Of a stretch of DNA of 34,655 bases, positions 1-8,278 are shown piece by piece. Under the pieces are notes generated by a model. That model saw only the letters and a list, made by a program, of their open reading frames with translations. It made no database searches and was not told the origin of the DNA. The position numbers were made by a program, and so were the translations under genes. The stretch spans positions 1-34,655 of the forward strand of contig JAIQFB010000036.1 of the NCBI GenBank assembly GCA_020073485.1, given 5' to 3'. Position 1 is the stretch's first letter, and each line of letters opens with the position of its first letter. Origin of the DNA: Terriglobia bacterium. GTDB taxonomy: Bacteria > Acidobacteriota > Terriglobia > Acidiferrales > UBA7541.

Positions 1-169
1 AGCACAGTTGGATGGATCGTGTCCAAAAAGTATGTGGCATTGGCGTTGCAGCCATCGCATCCCAAATTCGGATCTCCGCCCACGTCGGCAATCCCGTCAC
101 ACCAGCCTAGAGTCATGCACTGCCTGAGCATCGGGTTCAGCAGGTCTTTCCATGTCGTGCTTTCGCCCG
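1..169. repeat. Terminal direct repeat, left copy (circular-genome overlap)
   Basis: These bases are identical to 34487-34655 at the other end. An exact 169-bp overlap in the middle of a coding frame is what an assembler leaves when it reads around a circle. The same ORF continues through the join without a stop, which supports circularity or circular permutation rather than a functional terminal repeat. The unit length is 34,486 bp. Confidence 0.9.
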
Positions 170-1748
170 CGCGGTCAATCATTGTGTCGATGATGCACTT
201 GGTTCCATTCAGATGGGCGAGCGAGCAAATGAATCTCTGATCTCCGTTGGCTGCCTGCATGGCTGCGAATCCGCCCGGACTATTGTTCGTTCCCGCTTCC
301 ACGATGACAAATTCCCGACTGCCGTTCGTTCGGAGAAACGGCGGCACCGTGAATGGGTAAAGCGTCGCCATTTGACCGCTTCTCGTTCCGCCGATGGAAT
401 TATCCGAAAGCAGGAACGGCAGTATGTTCGGAGTTTGATTCACAAGTCCGTTCTGCGGAACAAGTTGGGGGACGTTTCCAAACAAAGCCGCAGCCGTAAT
501 CGAATCCCCGATCACCACGCCTGCATCCAAATGATCGTTCGCTCCCACGCTGAACGTGAACCCGCGCGCCTGGTAAACCTGCTGCGTCAACTGCGCGGCC
601 TGCGCCACATTCGCCGCACTCTCGACGCCGCTCCACATGACCACGCGGAGAATTGTCCCCGTGAAATACGTCTGGGTTGCATTCCCCGTGTTTGCCGCCG
701 CGCCGCAAATCTGGTACGGGTTCGTGTTCAGCCCTACCGACGCGCCGGTTTGAACGTAGACTGGCGTCTCCGTCCCTCCCAGATAAATCCGGTCCGTGGT
801 GTCCATCACCTCCGTGATAACCTGCGTTCCCGTCGCGCCTTCCTGTGTCGATGAATTGAACGTGTTATTCGTCGCGTATGTCCGAATCACCGGGCCCGCC
901 ACAGACTCGTTTCCCCAGGCATCCGTCACCGTGATCTGGTAAAAGATCAACCCCGCGGAGTTTGTTGCTCCCGCGCCGCTTCCCATAATTGGCGCATTGA
1001 AAACATTGGTGTTTGACGAGGGCTGATAGTTATAGGCGATAAGAATTGTTTTTGCACCGTTCACCGATGCCGGAAGCTTCACCGCTCCATTGCCGGTGCA
1101 GGACAACCCTCCAGTTACCGGAGTGATTGTCGGTGCCGTGCCTACCGTGCCTGTCGCGCTATTTCCTTTTCCAGAATAATCAGGGAGGCTCGCTACCGTG
1201 TCGGTCGAGTTCATCTGGTAGTCAGCTAGCAGATTTGCCGGGTCAGGCAGATTATTGATAAGTGCATTACCACCACCGCTGCCGCTTGTGAGTTTTGGTG
1301 CCCCAGCACTTAAATTTGCGCTGATGTTCTGGCTGGCGCCGCTGATCGAAATCGCCACCACGAACGATTGAGGTCCGGCACCGGACGGCGGAGCGATCCC
1401 CGTTTCGCTTACGGTGAATTGCCAGGTGGTGCCGCCCGGAGAGAGCACGGCATTGCTCGCAAGATTCATGCTGAACGTGCCCGTGGGGTCCGCCGTGGCC
1501 CGGGAGAATGCGGAGACGGCGCAGGGCGTGGAGCTTTGCCCGTTGCAGGGCGGCGGAATCGTGGGCGTCACGCCCGAGGGCAGGAGCTGCGCGGAAATCG
1601 CTGCGCCGGAGTAGGGTAGGCCATTCGGATCCACGATCGTGGCCGTGACGGTGGTGATGTTCTGCGCCCCGGCAGAGAAGGGAATCAGGCAAAGGGCGGC
1701 GAGAAGGAACAATCCGAAAACTATTTTTCTGGCAAGCGTGACAGACAT
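1..1748 (-). CDS. Secreted modular SGNH-hydrolase protein, 5' part (continues at 34486)
   Basis: The gene starts at ATG 1748 behind TTGGAG (an in-frame ATG at 1754 sits too close to it) and continues through the circular join to a TAA at 33448, giving about 928 residues. Order of parts: signal peptide (residues 1-25, cut after SAGA); a beta domain to about 135 that is shared with the next gene; a LamG/concanavalin-like lectin region (about 165-390); an SGNH/GDSL hydrolase core with the nucleophile motif GDS near residue 411, a GTNN block near 460 and the catalytic D-x-x-H (DTIH) near 576-580. SGNH enzymes de-esterify polysaccharides or lipids. I infer a surface or virion protein that binds and deacetylates host glycans. 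It is the largest gene of the element. Confidence 0.85.
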   Translation of the reverse strand, partial: MSVTLARKIVFGLFLLAALCLIPFSAGAQNITTVTATIVDPNGLPYSGAAISAQLLPSGVTPTIPPPCNGQSSTPCAVSAFSRATADPTGTFSMNLASNAVLSPGGTTWQFTVSETGIAPPSGAGPQSFVVAISISGASQNISANLSAGAPKLTSGSGGGNALINNLPDPANLLADYQMNSTDTVASLPDYSGKGNSATGTVGTAPTITPVTGGLSCTGNGAVKLPASVNGAKTILIAYNYQPSSNTNVFNAPIMGSGAGATNSAGLIFYQITVTDAWGNESVAGPVIRTYATNNTFNSSTQEGATGTQVITEVMDTTDRIYLGGTETPVYVQTGASVGLNTNPYQICGAAANTGNATQTYFTGTILRVVMWSGVESAANVAQAAQLTQQVYQARGFTFSVGANDHLDAGVVIGDSITAAALFGNVPQLVPQNGLVNQTPNILPFLLSDNSIGGTRSGQMATLYPFTVPPFLRTNGSREFVIVEAGTNNSPGGFAAMQAANGDQRFICSLAHLNGTKCIIDTMIDRAGESTTWKDLLNPMLRQCMTLGWCDGIADVGGDPNLGCDGCNANATYFLDTIHPTV

Positions 1749-1835
1749 TCGCATCTCCAAATCGAATGTGCCGACGATTGCCGGGGAAAGCGGCTCTCGA
1801 TCGTGCAAACAATTTTTCTAATTCCTAGCGCCCTC

Positions 1836-2678
1836 TCACTGTAACGTAAGTGTAGGGAACACCTGCACAGTCGGAGCCGGTGAGCAGCTCCCTCCAGGAG
1901 TAAAGGTCGTGGAGTATTGAACAGCGCTGCCCGGCTTCGCGATAAACGCGAATGGGTTGAAGCTGGTGATGGGAACCCGCCCAAGCGTGCCATTCGTGGT
2001 GACGGTGGCCGTGGCCACGGTTATCGTCTGGGGCGAGGCCGCATTAGGATCCTGGAAAATCAGGTTTAGCGCTACGGTACTATTTCCGGCGCAGCTCGCC
2101 CCCAGCACCGTTTGCGTGAAATATTCCTGAATGCTGTAGGAAGTCCCCGATGCAGGCTGCGCGGGGACGCTGGCTACCATCGTCGTGGCGGTGATCGAGG
2201 AGGTTCCCGCGGCCGGAGCTGTGTTGTAAACGCGCGAGGGATTCGAATTCTGCAGCAAGGCGGCGACGGCCGCATTCAGGTTTGTACTGATATTTTGCGA
2301 AGATCCGCTGATCGTGAGCGTCACGACGGCGGACTGCGGCCCTGTCCCGAAGGGCGCCGGAACTCCGTAGGTGTTCACGGTGAACTGCCATTGCGAGCTC
2401 GCGGGAGAGATCACCGCATTGCTCGCCAGGTTCATGCTGAACGTGCCGGTCACGTCGCAGCCCGAGGGGAGGAACGTGGAAAAAGGCAGGCCGTTGAGCG
2501 TGGGGCTCACCGAGCTGCTCGGGATCAGTTGCGCCGTTACCTGGCAATAGGACAACGGCAGGCCCTTCGGATCCACGATCGTGGCCGATACCGTAGTCGT
2601 GCTTTGAGCAAAGCTCGGCATGGAAAGCGCGAAACAAAAGATCAGGAGCGCCGCGGCAAGACATATTTTTTTTCGCAT
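1836..2678 (-). CDS. Secreted beta-rich protein sharing a module with the SGNH protein
   Basis: 280 residues from ATG 2678, preceded by AAAGGA. An upstream in-frame extension runs through the hairpin at 2695-2721 and is rejected. Residues 1-24 are a clear signal peptide (MRKK then a hydrophobic run, cut before QSTTT). Residues 25-140 are a paralogue of the N-terminal module of the SGNH protein: both carry TATIVDP/SATIVDP-x-GLP, GTFSMNLASNAV, W-QFTV and SISGASQNIS/TISGSSQNIS. The remainder is a beta-rich domain with a single Cys pair and no catalytic motif I recognise. The shared module suggests a common attachment point, such as a spike base, with different distal domains. Function unknown. 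Confidence 0.8.
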   Translation of the reverse strand: MRKKICLAAALLIFCFALSMPSFAQSTTTVSATIVDPKGLPLSYCQVTAQLIPSSSVSPTLNGLPFSTFLPSGCDVTGTFSMNLASNAVISPASSQWQFTVNTYGVPAPFGTGPQSAVVTLTISGSSQNISTNLNAAVAALLQNSNPSRVYNTAPAAGTSSITATTMVASVPAQPASGTSYSIQEYFTQTVLGASCAGNSTVALNLIFQDPNAASPQTITVATATVTTNGTLGRVPITSFNPFAFIAKPGSAVQYSTTFTPGGSCSPAPTVQVFPTLTLQ

Positions 2679-2694
2679 GAGACTTTTCCTTTCG

Positions 2695-2721
2695 CTGGGC
2701 TGCAAGTACAGCCCAGACCCG
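2695..2721 (-). repeat. Dispersed hairpin, copy 1
   Basis: Arms CTGGGCTG/CAGCCCAG, loop TACTTG, head CGGGT, read on the minus strand. It ends 16 nt before the start at 2678. The innermost pair is G-C where copy 2 has C-G (covariation). Confidence 0.9.
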
Positions 2722-3939
2722 CTACTGAACGTCGTAGCCTGTGAGCGTGACCGATTCAAATTCGTTTGTGAGCAATGCCGCGAATTCCAGCGTCATCGCC
2801 GTCGCGGGCGAGCCGATCAGATTCAACCCGCAGAAATTGTAGGCTCCGTGATTCGCGGCCGTAGCCGCGGCATTCACGTCCACCGACCAGAGCACCGTGC
2901 CGGCGCCGCTCGCGCCATCGCGGAGATTGATCACGAGCGAAGTGGCGGTGGGCGCTGTGGATGCGCCAGCGGTTACGCTGATGCAATCGGCCACATGCCG
3001 GACACCCGCTGCGCCGGCCGCTTTGCTCGCGGACGCTTGGGTGCTCACCGCCGGATTGCTGACAACAGACCATCGCGCGCCTTTCTCGGTGAGGGATGGT
3101 CCAAGATTTAGACCCGCCGTGAGCGTTGCCGCGGATGGCGAAGGAGAAAAACCAGGCTTATTGAACTCATAAAAAAGCGTGAACGAATTCGGAGATGCTC
3201 CACCAGAGGTGTAGGACCAGGTAAACGCTGTCGCGACCTGTGCCGGCATCGAAAAAAATTGCACGTTGGTTGTGGCGGCCAGGGGGAACGTAAAGCTCGA
3301 GGAGACACCGACGGAACTGACCTGGGGCGTGATCGTAATGCTGGAATTGGCTGGAATCGCGCCGCCCTGGGGGATCATCACCAACGTTCCGGCCAAACTC
3401 CCGTAGGGCGTGGGAATGTTGAACGAACCGCCGAAGTTTGATCCGAGCGTGGGGCCTGTAGCAAGATTACGCGAGAACCCGGTCTGATCCATCGGGCCAG
3501 GCAGCAGAGATCCGGATACCGATGTGCCGGAGTAAAAAACGGCCATCGTTCCGCCGCCCGTGCAGTTCGCCACTACCTGAACGATCGGATAGTATCCCGA
3601 GACCTGGAGAACTCCGCTCGATGTGGAAGTCCCCATATCGCTGATCGTTTGCGGAGTGCCGCCTGTCGAGAATGATCCTTGCAGGAAGATGCTCGCGCTG
3701 CTTATCGCACCGCCCGTGATATTCCACGAGAGGAAGTGTATGTTCTGGCCTGAATTGGGAATGACTCCAATCGCTGAAGTGACCGGAGTTCCATTGCAAG
3801 TGAGCGATGGAATTGGGGTGACCGCCACGGTCTGTGGAGAGGCGTAGCCCAGAAACTGGGCGCGAGCTGGGGTCGAGCAGTAGATCAGCGCTACCAGTAA
3901 TCCAATAAAAACGTTAAAACGTTTAAATGTTTTTTTCAT
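2722..3939 (-). CDS. Secreted protein of unknown function, 405 aa
   Basis: Starts at ATG 3939 behind a GGAG. The signal peptide is basic (KKTFKRF), then hydrophobic, and is cut around PARA-Q. The mature protein is rich in Ser, Thr, Gly and beta-branched residues with few charges, typical of extracellular beta-sandwich proteins. Several paired cysteines (SLTCNG, VANCTGG, VADCIS, FCGLN) could form disulfides after export. It sits between two hairpin repeats (2695-2721 and 3977-4003) and follows the capsid-candidate cluster. I infer a virion surface or host-envelope protein. No homologue recognised. Confidence 0.75.
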   Translation of the reverse strand: MKKTFKRFNVFIGLLVALIYCSTPARAQFLGYASPQTVAVTPIPSLTCNGTPVTSAIGVIPNSGQNIHFLSWNITGGAISSASIFLQGSFSTGGTPQTISDMGTSTSSGVLQVSGYYPIVQVVANCTGGGTMAVFYSGTSVSGSLLPGPMDQTGFSRNLATGPTLGSNFGGSFNIPTPYGSLAGTLVMIPQGGAIPANSSITITPQVSSVGVSSSFTFPLAATTNVQFFSMPAQVATAFTWSYTSGGASPNSFTLFYEFNKPGFSPSPSAATLTAGLNLGPSLTEKGARWSVVSNPAVSTQASASKAAGAAGVRHVADCISVTAGASTAPTATSLVINLRDGASGAGTVLWSVDVNAAATAANHGAYNFCGLNLIGSPATAMTLEFAALLTNEFESVTLTGYDVQ

Positions 3940-3976
3940 CGCTCCATGCCTTTGCGTCTCCGTGCTTTTTTTCTAG

Positions 3977-4003
3977 CTGGGCTCCAAGTAGAGCCCAGAC
4001 CCG
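3977..4003 (-). repeat. Dispersed hairpin, copy 2
   Basis: Consensus form: head CGGGT, arms CTGGGCTC/GAGCCCAG, loop TACTTG. Sense to the flanking genes; 37 nt before the start at 3939. Confidence 0.9.
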
Positions 4004-4489
4004 CTACATGGTTGTGAGATTCGGATCCTCGTACGCGAGCGGGTAATACCAGCCAAGCAAGCGCCCGCCGGAGAGTTGCCCAGCGAGGATCACGCTTACA
4101 TTCGTCACGGACAGCGTGACCACCTGATTCTCGAATACGCGGAAGCCGCTGGGATGGCGCGTGGGGCTCGCAGGAGATCCCAGGCTGCCGAGGATCGTGT
4201 CGTAGCCGTCGACGGGAGCGCCATCTCGCGCGATTTGCCACGTCACGGCACCTGCCCCTTCGATCCATCCGCCGCCCACGAAATTATTTCCGTACGTGGT
4301 GATGATCCCATTGTTCCCCGTGGGAATCTGGATCGAAATGATGGTCGCGCTCGCGCCGATCGCCGGGAGGGCGATGTAATTGAACAGATCGATGGGCTCG
4401 AATTCCGCGGGCGGATAAATCCATGCCGGCAGGCGGTACGACCCGTTTTCAATCGAGTCGGGACCGAGGGGATACGCCGGGGCGTTCAT
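4004..4489 (-). CDS. Beta-sandwich structural protein candidate, 161 aa
   Basis: Starts at ATG 4489 behind GGGAGGG and overlaps the preceding gene's stop by ATGA, so translation is probably coupled. The protein has no signal peptide. It is strongly beta-rich, with alternating strands such as SATIISIQIPTG, GIITTYGNNFVGGG, VTWQIARDG and VVTLSVTNVSV. That pattern fits a single jelly-roll, and the motif of an exposed IPTGNNG turn followed by a GGW region suggests a capsid-vertex, penton or spike protein of an icosahedral virus. The assignment rests on fold impression and on position in the structural cluster, not on a recognised family. Confidence 0.7.
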   Translation of the reverse strand: MNAPAYPLGPDSIENGSYRLPAWIYPPAEFEPIDLFNYIALPAIGASATIISIQIPTGNNGIITTYGNNFVGGGWIEGAGAVTWQIARDGAPVDGYDTILGSLGSPASPTRHPSGFRVFENQVVTLSVTNVSVILAGQLSGGRLLGWYYPLAYEDPNLTTM

Positions 4490-5046
4490 ATCGATTTCCC
4501 TCCCTGGATGCCGTACATCCCGAACTGGATCTGGTTCGGATTGGGTTCCAGATTCACGATCGTGATGAGCACCTGTGAATTCGATTTTTGGAAGGCGTAG
4601 GGAGCCGCCTGGCGCGAGCCGGTGAATCCACCTTGGTATAGCGGCGAGCTGCCGGTTCCGGCCAGAGTCTGCAAATTCACCGGCCGATCGGTGAGGCGCA
4701 GGCGTCGGTTCACGTCATAGACGTTCACGCGAAAGCCGCCCTTGGTGTTTACCGAAGCGCTGCCAAAGTAGCTGAGCAGCCGGAAGTCATCCGGCATGGG
4801 AATGCGCACGCGGCCGGTCTTCAAAGCGCCCAGGGTGTTGTACTCGCAGTACACCCAGATAGGAAATCCGCCCTTGATCGGGATAATGGTGCCGTCCCCG
4901 AAAATGTACGGATCTTTCTGATTGTTCGCGGGAAACCCTCGCAACGCGAACTGGTTGAGCAGCGTATTGACCAGGCGCGGCAGCGTAAGCGGCCGTAAAG
5001 GCGCCTGTGGCGGCGGAGCTGCGCCGAGATTTGAAAACCATCCCAT
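4486..5046 (-). CDS. Structural protein candidate, 186 aa
   Basis: ATG 5046 is chosen because AGAAAGG lies 7-13 nt upstream; the longer frame reads through the hairpin at 5065-5091. The N-terminus is short and Pro-rich (APPPQAPLRP), then a mixed alpha/beta region follows with GTIIPIKGGFPIWVYCEYN, VRIPMPDDF, GGFRVNVYDVNRRLRLTD and a terminal NSQVLITIVNLEPNPNQIQF strand pair. It looks cytoplasmic and beta-rich, like a minor capsid or spike-base protein. It is tightly coupled to the next gene (4-nt overlap). Function unknown. Confidence 0.7.
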   Translation of the reverse strand: MGWFSNLGAAPPPQAPLRPLTLPRLVNTLLNQFALRGFPANNQKDPYIFGDGTIIPIKGGFPIWVYCEYNTLGALKTGRVRIPMPDDFRLLSYFGSASVNTKGGFRVNVYDVNRRLRLTDRPVNLQTLAGTGSSPLYQGGFTGSRQAAPYAFQKSNSQVLITIVNLEPNPNQIQFGMYGIQGGKSI

Positions 5047-5064
5047 AGCGTGACCTTTCTGAAA

Positions 5065-5091
5065 CTGGGCTCCAACTAGAGCCCAGACCCG
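5065..5091 (-). repeat. Dispersed hairpin, copy 3
   Basis: Arms as consensus, loop TAGTTG. 18 nt before the start at 5046, immediately followed by the ribosome site. Confidence 0.9.
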
Positions 5092-5147
5092 TCTCTCCAA
5101 AAGAGAGATCCCTCACCCGCGATGCAGGTTCGGGATCGCGAGCTGTT

Positions 5148-5585
5148 TCAGCTCGCGACCTGCAGCAGCGCGAAGCCGTGATAGACGAGCTGCACGGTGT
5201 TTTGCGCGCCGCTCGAATCCGTGAATGCGTGCTGGTAGGAGCGCGACGCCGGCATGACGTAGGGCACGGCCACGGGAAACGCCCCGTTGCTGGCCACCAG
5301 GCCTGCCAGGTTATCGATGAACACGCCGTTGAACACAGACGAGGACGACTGCTGCGAGCCGGAATAAATCATGGCGCGCTGCGTGGCCGCCTCCGTGATC
5401 AGGACTTTCATCCTGGAATCCGTGCGAAACGCCGCGAGGAACCACCACTCGAAATCCGCGTCCTGCGGGATGGTGAGGATGCTGGGTAGCTGCGTATTCA
5501 GCGGCACCACGGCATCCACCACCAGCACCCGCGGGATTTTTACGATGCCGCTAGCCGTAGCTGTGGCATTTGGTGAAGAACTCAT
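5148..5585 (-). CDS. Structural protein candidate, 145 aa
   Basis: ATG 5585 is preferred over the in-frame GTG 5594 because AAAAAGG then sits 8 nt upstream. The protein has no signal peptide. A Ser/Thr/Ala N-terminus is followed by beta strands (GIVKIPRVLVVDAVV, WWFLAAFRTDSRMKVLITEA, VFIDNLAGLVAS, VQLVYHGFALLQVA). The ADFEWWFLA segment is a notable aromatic cluster. The small size, beta content and position between other capsid candidates suggest a minor capsid protein. No family recognised. Confidence 0.7.
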   Translation of the reverse strand: MSSSPNATATASGIVKIPRVLVVDAVVPLNTQLPSILTIPQDADFEWWFLAAFRTDSRMKVLITEAATQRAMIYSGSQQSSSSVFNGVFIDNLAGLVASNGAFPVAVPYVMPASRSYQHAFTDSSGAQNTVQLVYHGFALLQVAS

Positions 5586-5637
5586 TGCACTCACCTTTTT
5601 CTACCCCACCGAAGGGGCGGCTTTTTACTTTAAATAG

Positions 5638-5664
5638 CTGGGCTCCAAGTAGAGCCCAGACCCG
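5638..5664 (-). repeat. Dispersed hairpin, copy 4
   Basis: Consensus form, between the capsid candidate and the gene starting at 5585. Confidence 0.9.
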
Positions 5665-5707
5665 TGCTTGAGCCCACTCGCGGAGCGATTTCGCTCCGCG
5701 AGGCTGA

Positions 5708-6487
5708 TTACACAACCGCGACGAGCGTGATGCCCTCGAGGTAGATCCAGGCCTGGACGCCCACGGAAACGTACCCGGGGACCGTCGTGGTGCTGTTGGC
5801 CGTGGTGTAGACCGTCGCCTGGGTCTGCGTTGGATCGCAGATCACCTGGAACGGCTGTTGCTGCTCGAGCAGCACGCCGGTGATCGGCGTGATCGGGGGA
5901 TATCCCGGGATGTCCGGAACTCCGTCCGTGATCGGAGCAACGTTCTGGGCCGATGGCCACCCGTTCGCCGCGCCAACCTGCGCCTGGGGCGCGGTCAGAG
6001 TGGCGATACCGCTGGCAAAGGTTCCGGCGCCGGCGGGCAGCTTCTGCCCGTGGCCGATCCAGAACTGCTTGCCGAGCGTGGTGAACGTGACCAGGTACTG
6101 CCCGGCCAACGCGTTTACGTCGGCGATGGACATGTCGGGACGTCCCATCAGCGAAATATTCTTCACCAGGAGTTTCTTCGGAGCATCGAGAGCTCCGCTG
6201 GTGAGAAGGTTCGTGTGGAAGAACGTCTTGATGATCGCGCCGGCGGCGCCTGCCCCGGTGTATTGCTGGCCGAACGGAATCGTGAAGAGCGTTTCCGGCC
6301 GGACCGCCGTGTTGATCGCAACGCTGAAGAAGTCGTAGAGGGGCTGAACGCGGGCGTCCAGTTGTCCTTGCACGATGTTCTTCAGGCGCATGCGGCCATG
6401 GGGACGGCCGATCTCATGCTCCGACATGGTACGCAGCGTGACCTTGCGATAAGGCCGCTGCGCATTTCGTGAAATTTGTGCTTGCAT
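5708..6487 (-). CDS. Candidate major capsid protein, 259 aa
   Basis: Starts at ATG 6487 behind GGGAG. The N-terminus is basic (residues 5-40: SRNAQRPYRKVTLRTMSEHE, then RPHGRMRLK). The rest is beta-rich: TLFTIPFGQQYTG, KLLVKNISLMGRPDMS, QYLVTFTTLGKQFWIG and a C-terminal strand VGVQAWIYLEGITLVAVV. An IPFGQ turn and an internal roughly 60-residue Ala/Gly/Pro-rich insertion (GVPDIPGYPP) lie between two halves. Major capsid proteins of vertical single jelly-roll viruses are about 170-290 aa, which fits. It is the longest soluble protein of the cluster, has a strong ribosome site and five tandem heptamers just upstream. The capsid role is inference. Confidence 0.7.
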   Translation of the reverse strand: MQAQISRNAQRPYRKVTLRTMSEHEIGRPHGRMRLKNIVQGQLDARVQPLYDFFSVAINTAVRPETLFTIPFGQQYTGAGAAGAIIKTFFHTNLLTSGALDAPKKLLVKNISLMGRPDMSIADVNALAGQYLVTFTTLGKQFWIGHGQKLPAGAGTFASGIATLTAPQAQVGAANGWPSAQNVAPITDGVPDIPGYPPITPITGVLLEQQQPFQVICDPTQTQATVYTTANSTTTVPGYVSVGVQAWIYLEGITLVAVV

Positions 6488-6560
6488 TGAATCTCACTCC
6501 CTTCCGGATTGAATTTTTGTCCCGGCGATTTCCAAATCGCTCGGGGTGTGACATTTTTTT

Positions 6561-6595
6561 TCACCGGTCACCAGTCACGAGTCACCGGTTACTGG
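6561..6595. repeat. Five tandem 7-bp repeats (TYACNRG)
   Basis: The plus strand reads TCACCGG, TCACCAG, TCACGAG, TCACCGG, TTACTGG with no spacer. The array lies between the stop of the membrane protein (6601) and the start of the capsid candidate (6487), so it is in the 5' leader of the latter. It could bind a regulator or be a replication-slippage product. Confidence 0.8.
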
Positions 6596-6600
6596 TTTAT

Positions 6601-7155
6601 CTAGCCGAAACGTCCGGCAGCGAAGCGCGACGGAGCTCCCGCGCGCGGCCCGGGACCACTCATCCCCTTTGCGGGAGGAGCGGCGAGAACGGGCTGCGGA
6701 TAGGGCGAACCGGCTGTGCGGCCGTAGGGATCGGACACGGTGGGTACGGCGAAATAACTCTGCCAATACGCACCGAGCGTGAACGTGGGATCGCCGGAAA
6801 GCCCCTGGATTTTTGCCCCGAGGTTATCCGAAACGATGCGCGAAACCGTGGCGATGGCGCCGCCCACGAAGAGGTCATCTCCGGTTTGCCCGGGAATCAC
6901 CAGCTTCAAGGCGAGAGCTGTCGCGGCGTTCAACGCATAGCCCATGATCCCGGTGTTCTGGGACGGCAGGGCCATGGCCGGGACCGCTCGAGCGGCAACG
7001 TAGCCGGCAGAACCCCACAGAATGCGGGTCATGTCGCCAGATGCCAGTCCGAGCGGATTCCGCCGGCTGCGGCGGTGGTGCTTGTGTCTGTGTGCCAAAT
7101 GAATCACCCCCTCTCGATTGGATCGGTAAGGATTCCAAATTCGTATTTGCGCCAT
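6601..7155 (-). CDS. Membrane protein with basic N-terminus, candidate virion membrane protein, 184 aa
   Basis: Starts at ATG 7155 behind GAGGAAAAAG. A very basic segment (residues 20-33, HRHKHHRRSRRNP) is followed by hydrophobic, Gly/Ala-rich helices (about 45-110: ILWGSAGYVAARAVPAMAL, MGYALNAATALALKLVIPG, LFVGGAIATVSRIV) and a Pro/Gly/Arg-rich tail. Small proteins with an Arg/His cluster leading into Ala/Gly-rich helices are a common type beside capsid genes of membrane-containing phages; the basic part could touch DNA on the inner side of a lipid vesicle. That role is inference from architecture and position. Confidence 0.7.
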   Translation of the reverse strand: MAQIRIWNPYRSNREGVIHLAHRHKHHRRSRRNPLGLASGDMTRILWGSAGYVAARAVPAMALPSQNTGIMGYALNAATALALKLVIPGQTGDDLFVGGAIATVSRIVSDNLGAKIQGLSGDPTFTLGAYWQSYFAVPTVSDPYGRTAGSPYPQPVLAAPPAKGMSGPGPRAGAPSRFAAGRFG

Positions 7156-7183
7156 CTTTTTCCTCGGAGCCCCTTACCGGGGC

Positions 7184-8278
7184 TCAAACGAACCTCGCCA
7201 GGGCAAATCCGCCAAAGACCAGCGCGCCAATCATCAGCCAGTTTGTGGAACTCGCAGGAGCTGATGTGGCGGACGGCTGTTGCGGAATCACGAGCGTGCT
7301 GCCGCTCGAAACGATCGGCGCCGCCACGGGTCCGGCGCCGGCGGATCCGCTGCCAGGCTGCGCGGCGACCGAAGCCGTCGCGGGTGTCACCGCCGATGAC
7401 GCCGGAATCTGCGAACTCTGCTGGACAGGTGCGGGTTGCGCTTGCACGGGGCTGGGAGAAGCCAGAGCTGCAGCCTGCTGCGCGGCGAGCGCGCTGAATT
7501 GCGCCTGCCAGTAAAGAACCATCGCCTTCGCGATTACGGCCATTTCGCAATTCGCATTGCAATAGGGGCTGGTGCCGTAGGACGGCGAGATGTAAGACCG
7601 GTAACTCGAATAGAGCGAATCGAGGGACGCGGCCGCGGCCGCTGGCGTCGTCTGCCCGTTCTGCACGGCCTGCTGGATCACGCTCATCGCGTTATTGAAC
7701 GCGGCCAGGCTGGCGCAGCCGATCTGCTGTTCCTGTTTCACCGCGGCGGAGTGATGCGCGAAGATCATGCCTATCACGGCAACAATCAATCCCACGCCCA
7801 TCGTTGCTGCGCCCAGCGCCGTAGCCGTAGTGGCTGCGATCGCATTAGTTGCGAACGCGATGCTCGTTCCCGTCGCCGCGGCGCTGAGTGAAAGCCCGCT
7901 GACCGTGGAAAACAAATTCAGGTTCGACGCAGCCTGCTGTCCGCAGTTCGGATCGAACCCTGAGATATCGAATTGCCCGTTCTGGATCTGGTCATAGGCC
8001 TTGGCCATCCAGGTGGGATTTTGAAAATCGCGCGAATTGAGATTCGGCACGCCCTGCATGGCCTGCTGCATTGCGGCATCGGGAGTAATTGGCGTGGCAG
8101 CGCCTAGGCCCCGCAATGTGCTCCGCTTTGAGCAACAGGAGGGACATCCGGCGGGTGTGGGCTGTACTTGCAGCCCACCGAGAGAAAGCGTACGCACTCC
8201 AAGCGCGCGCGGAATGCCAAGCACTGCGTATCCGGAGAGGTTACGCTGCGCTCGATCGAGTTGGTATGCTCCCAGCAC
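7184..8278 (-). CDS. C-tail-anchored membrane protein with internal hydrophobic hairpin, 364 aa
   Basis: The best start is GTG 8278 with GGAAAG just upstream; a start nearer residue 69 (MQQAM) cannot be excluded. A strongly hydrophobic, Ala/Gly-rich stretch (about residues 125-175) is followed by a helical domain with four cysteines (GCASLAAFN, PYCNANCEMA), a Pro/Ala/Ser-rich linker of about 80 residues, and a C-terminal membrane helix (WLMIGALVFGGFALARFV). A copy of the dispersed hairpin lies inside the N-terminal coding part (8152-8178) in antisense orientation. The linker-plus-tail-anchor plan is shared with five other proteins here. I infer a virion or host-membrane structural protein. 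Confidence 0.65.
   Translation of the reverse strand: MLGAYQLDRAQRNLSGYAVLGIPRALGVRTLSLGGLQVQPTPAGCPSCCSKRSTLRGLGAATPITPDAAMQQAMQGVPNLNSRDFQNPTWMAKAYDQIQNGQFDISGFDPNCGQQAASNLNLFSTVSGLSLSAAATGTSIAFATNAIAATTATALGAATMGVGLIVAVIGMIFAHHSAAVKQEQQIGCASLAAFNNAMSVIQQAVQNGQTTPAAAAASLDSLYSSYRSYISPSYGTSPYCNANCEMAVIAKAMVLYWQAQFSALAAQQAAALASPSPVQAQPAPVQQSSQIPASSAVTPATASVAAQPGSGSAGAGPVAAPIVSSGSTLVIPQQPSATSAPASSTNWLMIGALVFGGFALARFV
8152..8178 (+). repeat. Dispersed hairpin, copy 5 (inside a gene, antisense)
   Basis: Arms GTGGGCTG/CAGCCCAC, loop TACTTG, head CGGGT on the plus strand, inside the minus-strand gene 7184-8278. Both covarying pairs differ from the consensus. Confidence 0.85.

Noticed and set aside
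213-854. Plus-strand ORF of 213 codons
   Set aside because: Arg/His-rich antisense shadow of the SGNH gene, which shows catalytic motifs in the minus frame.
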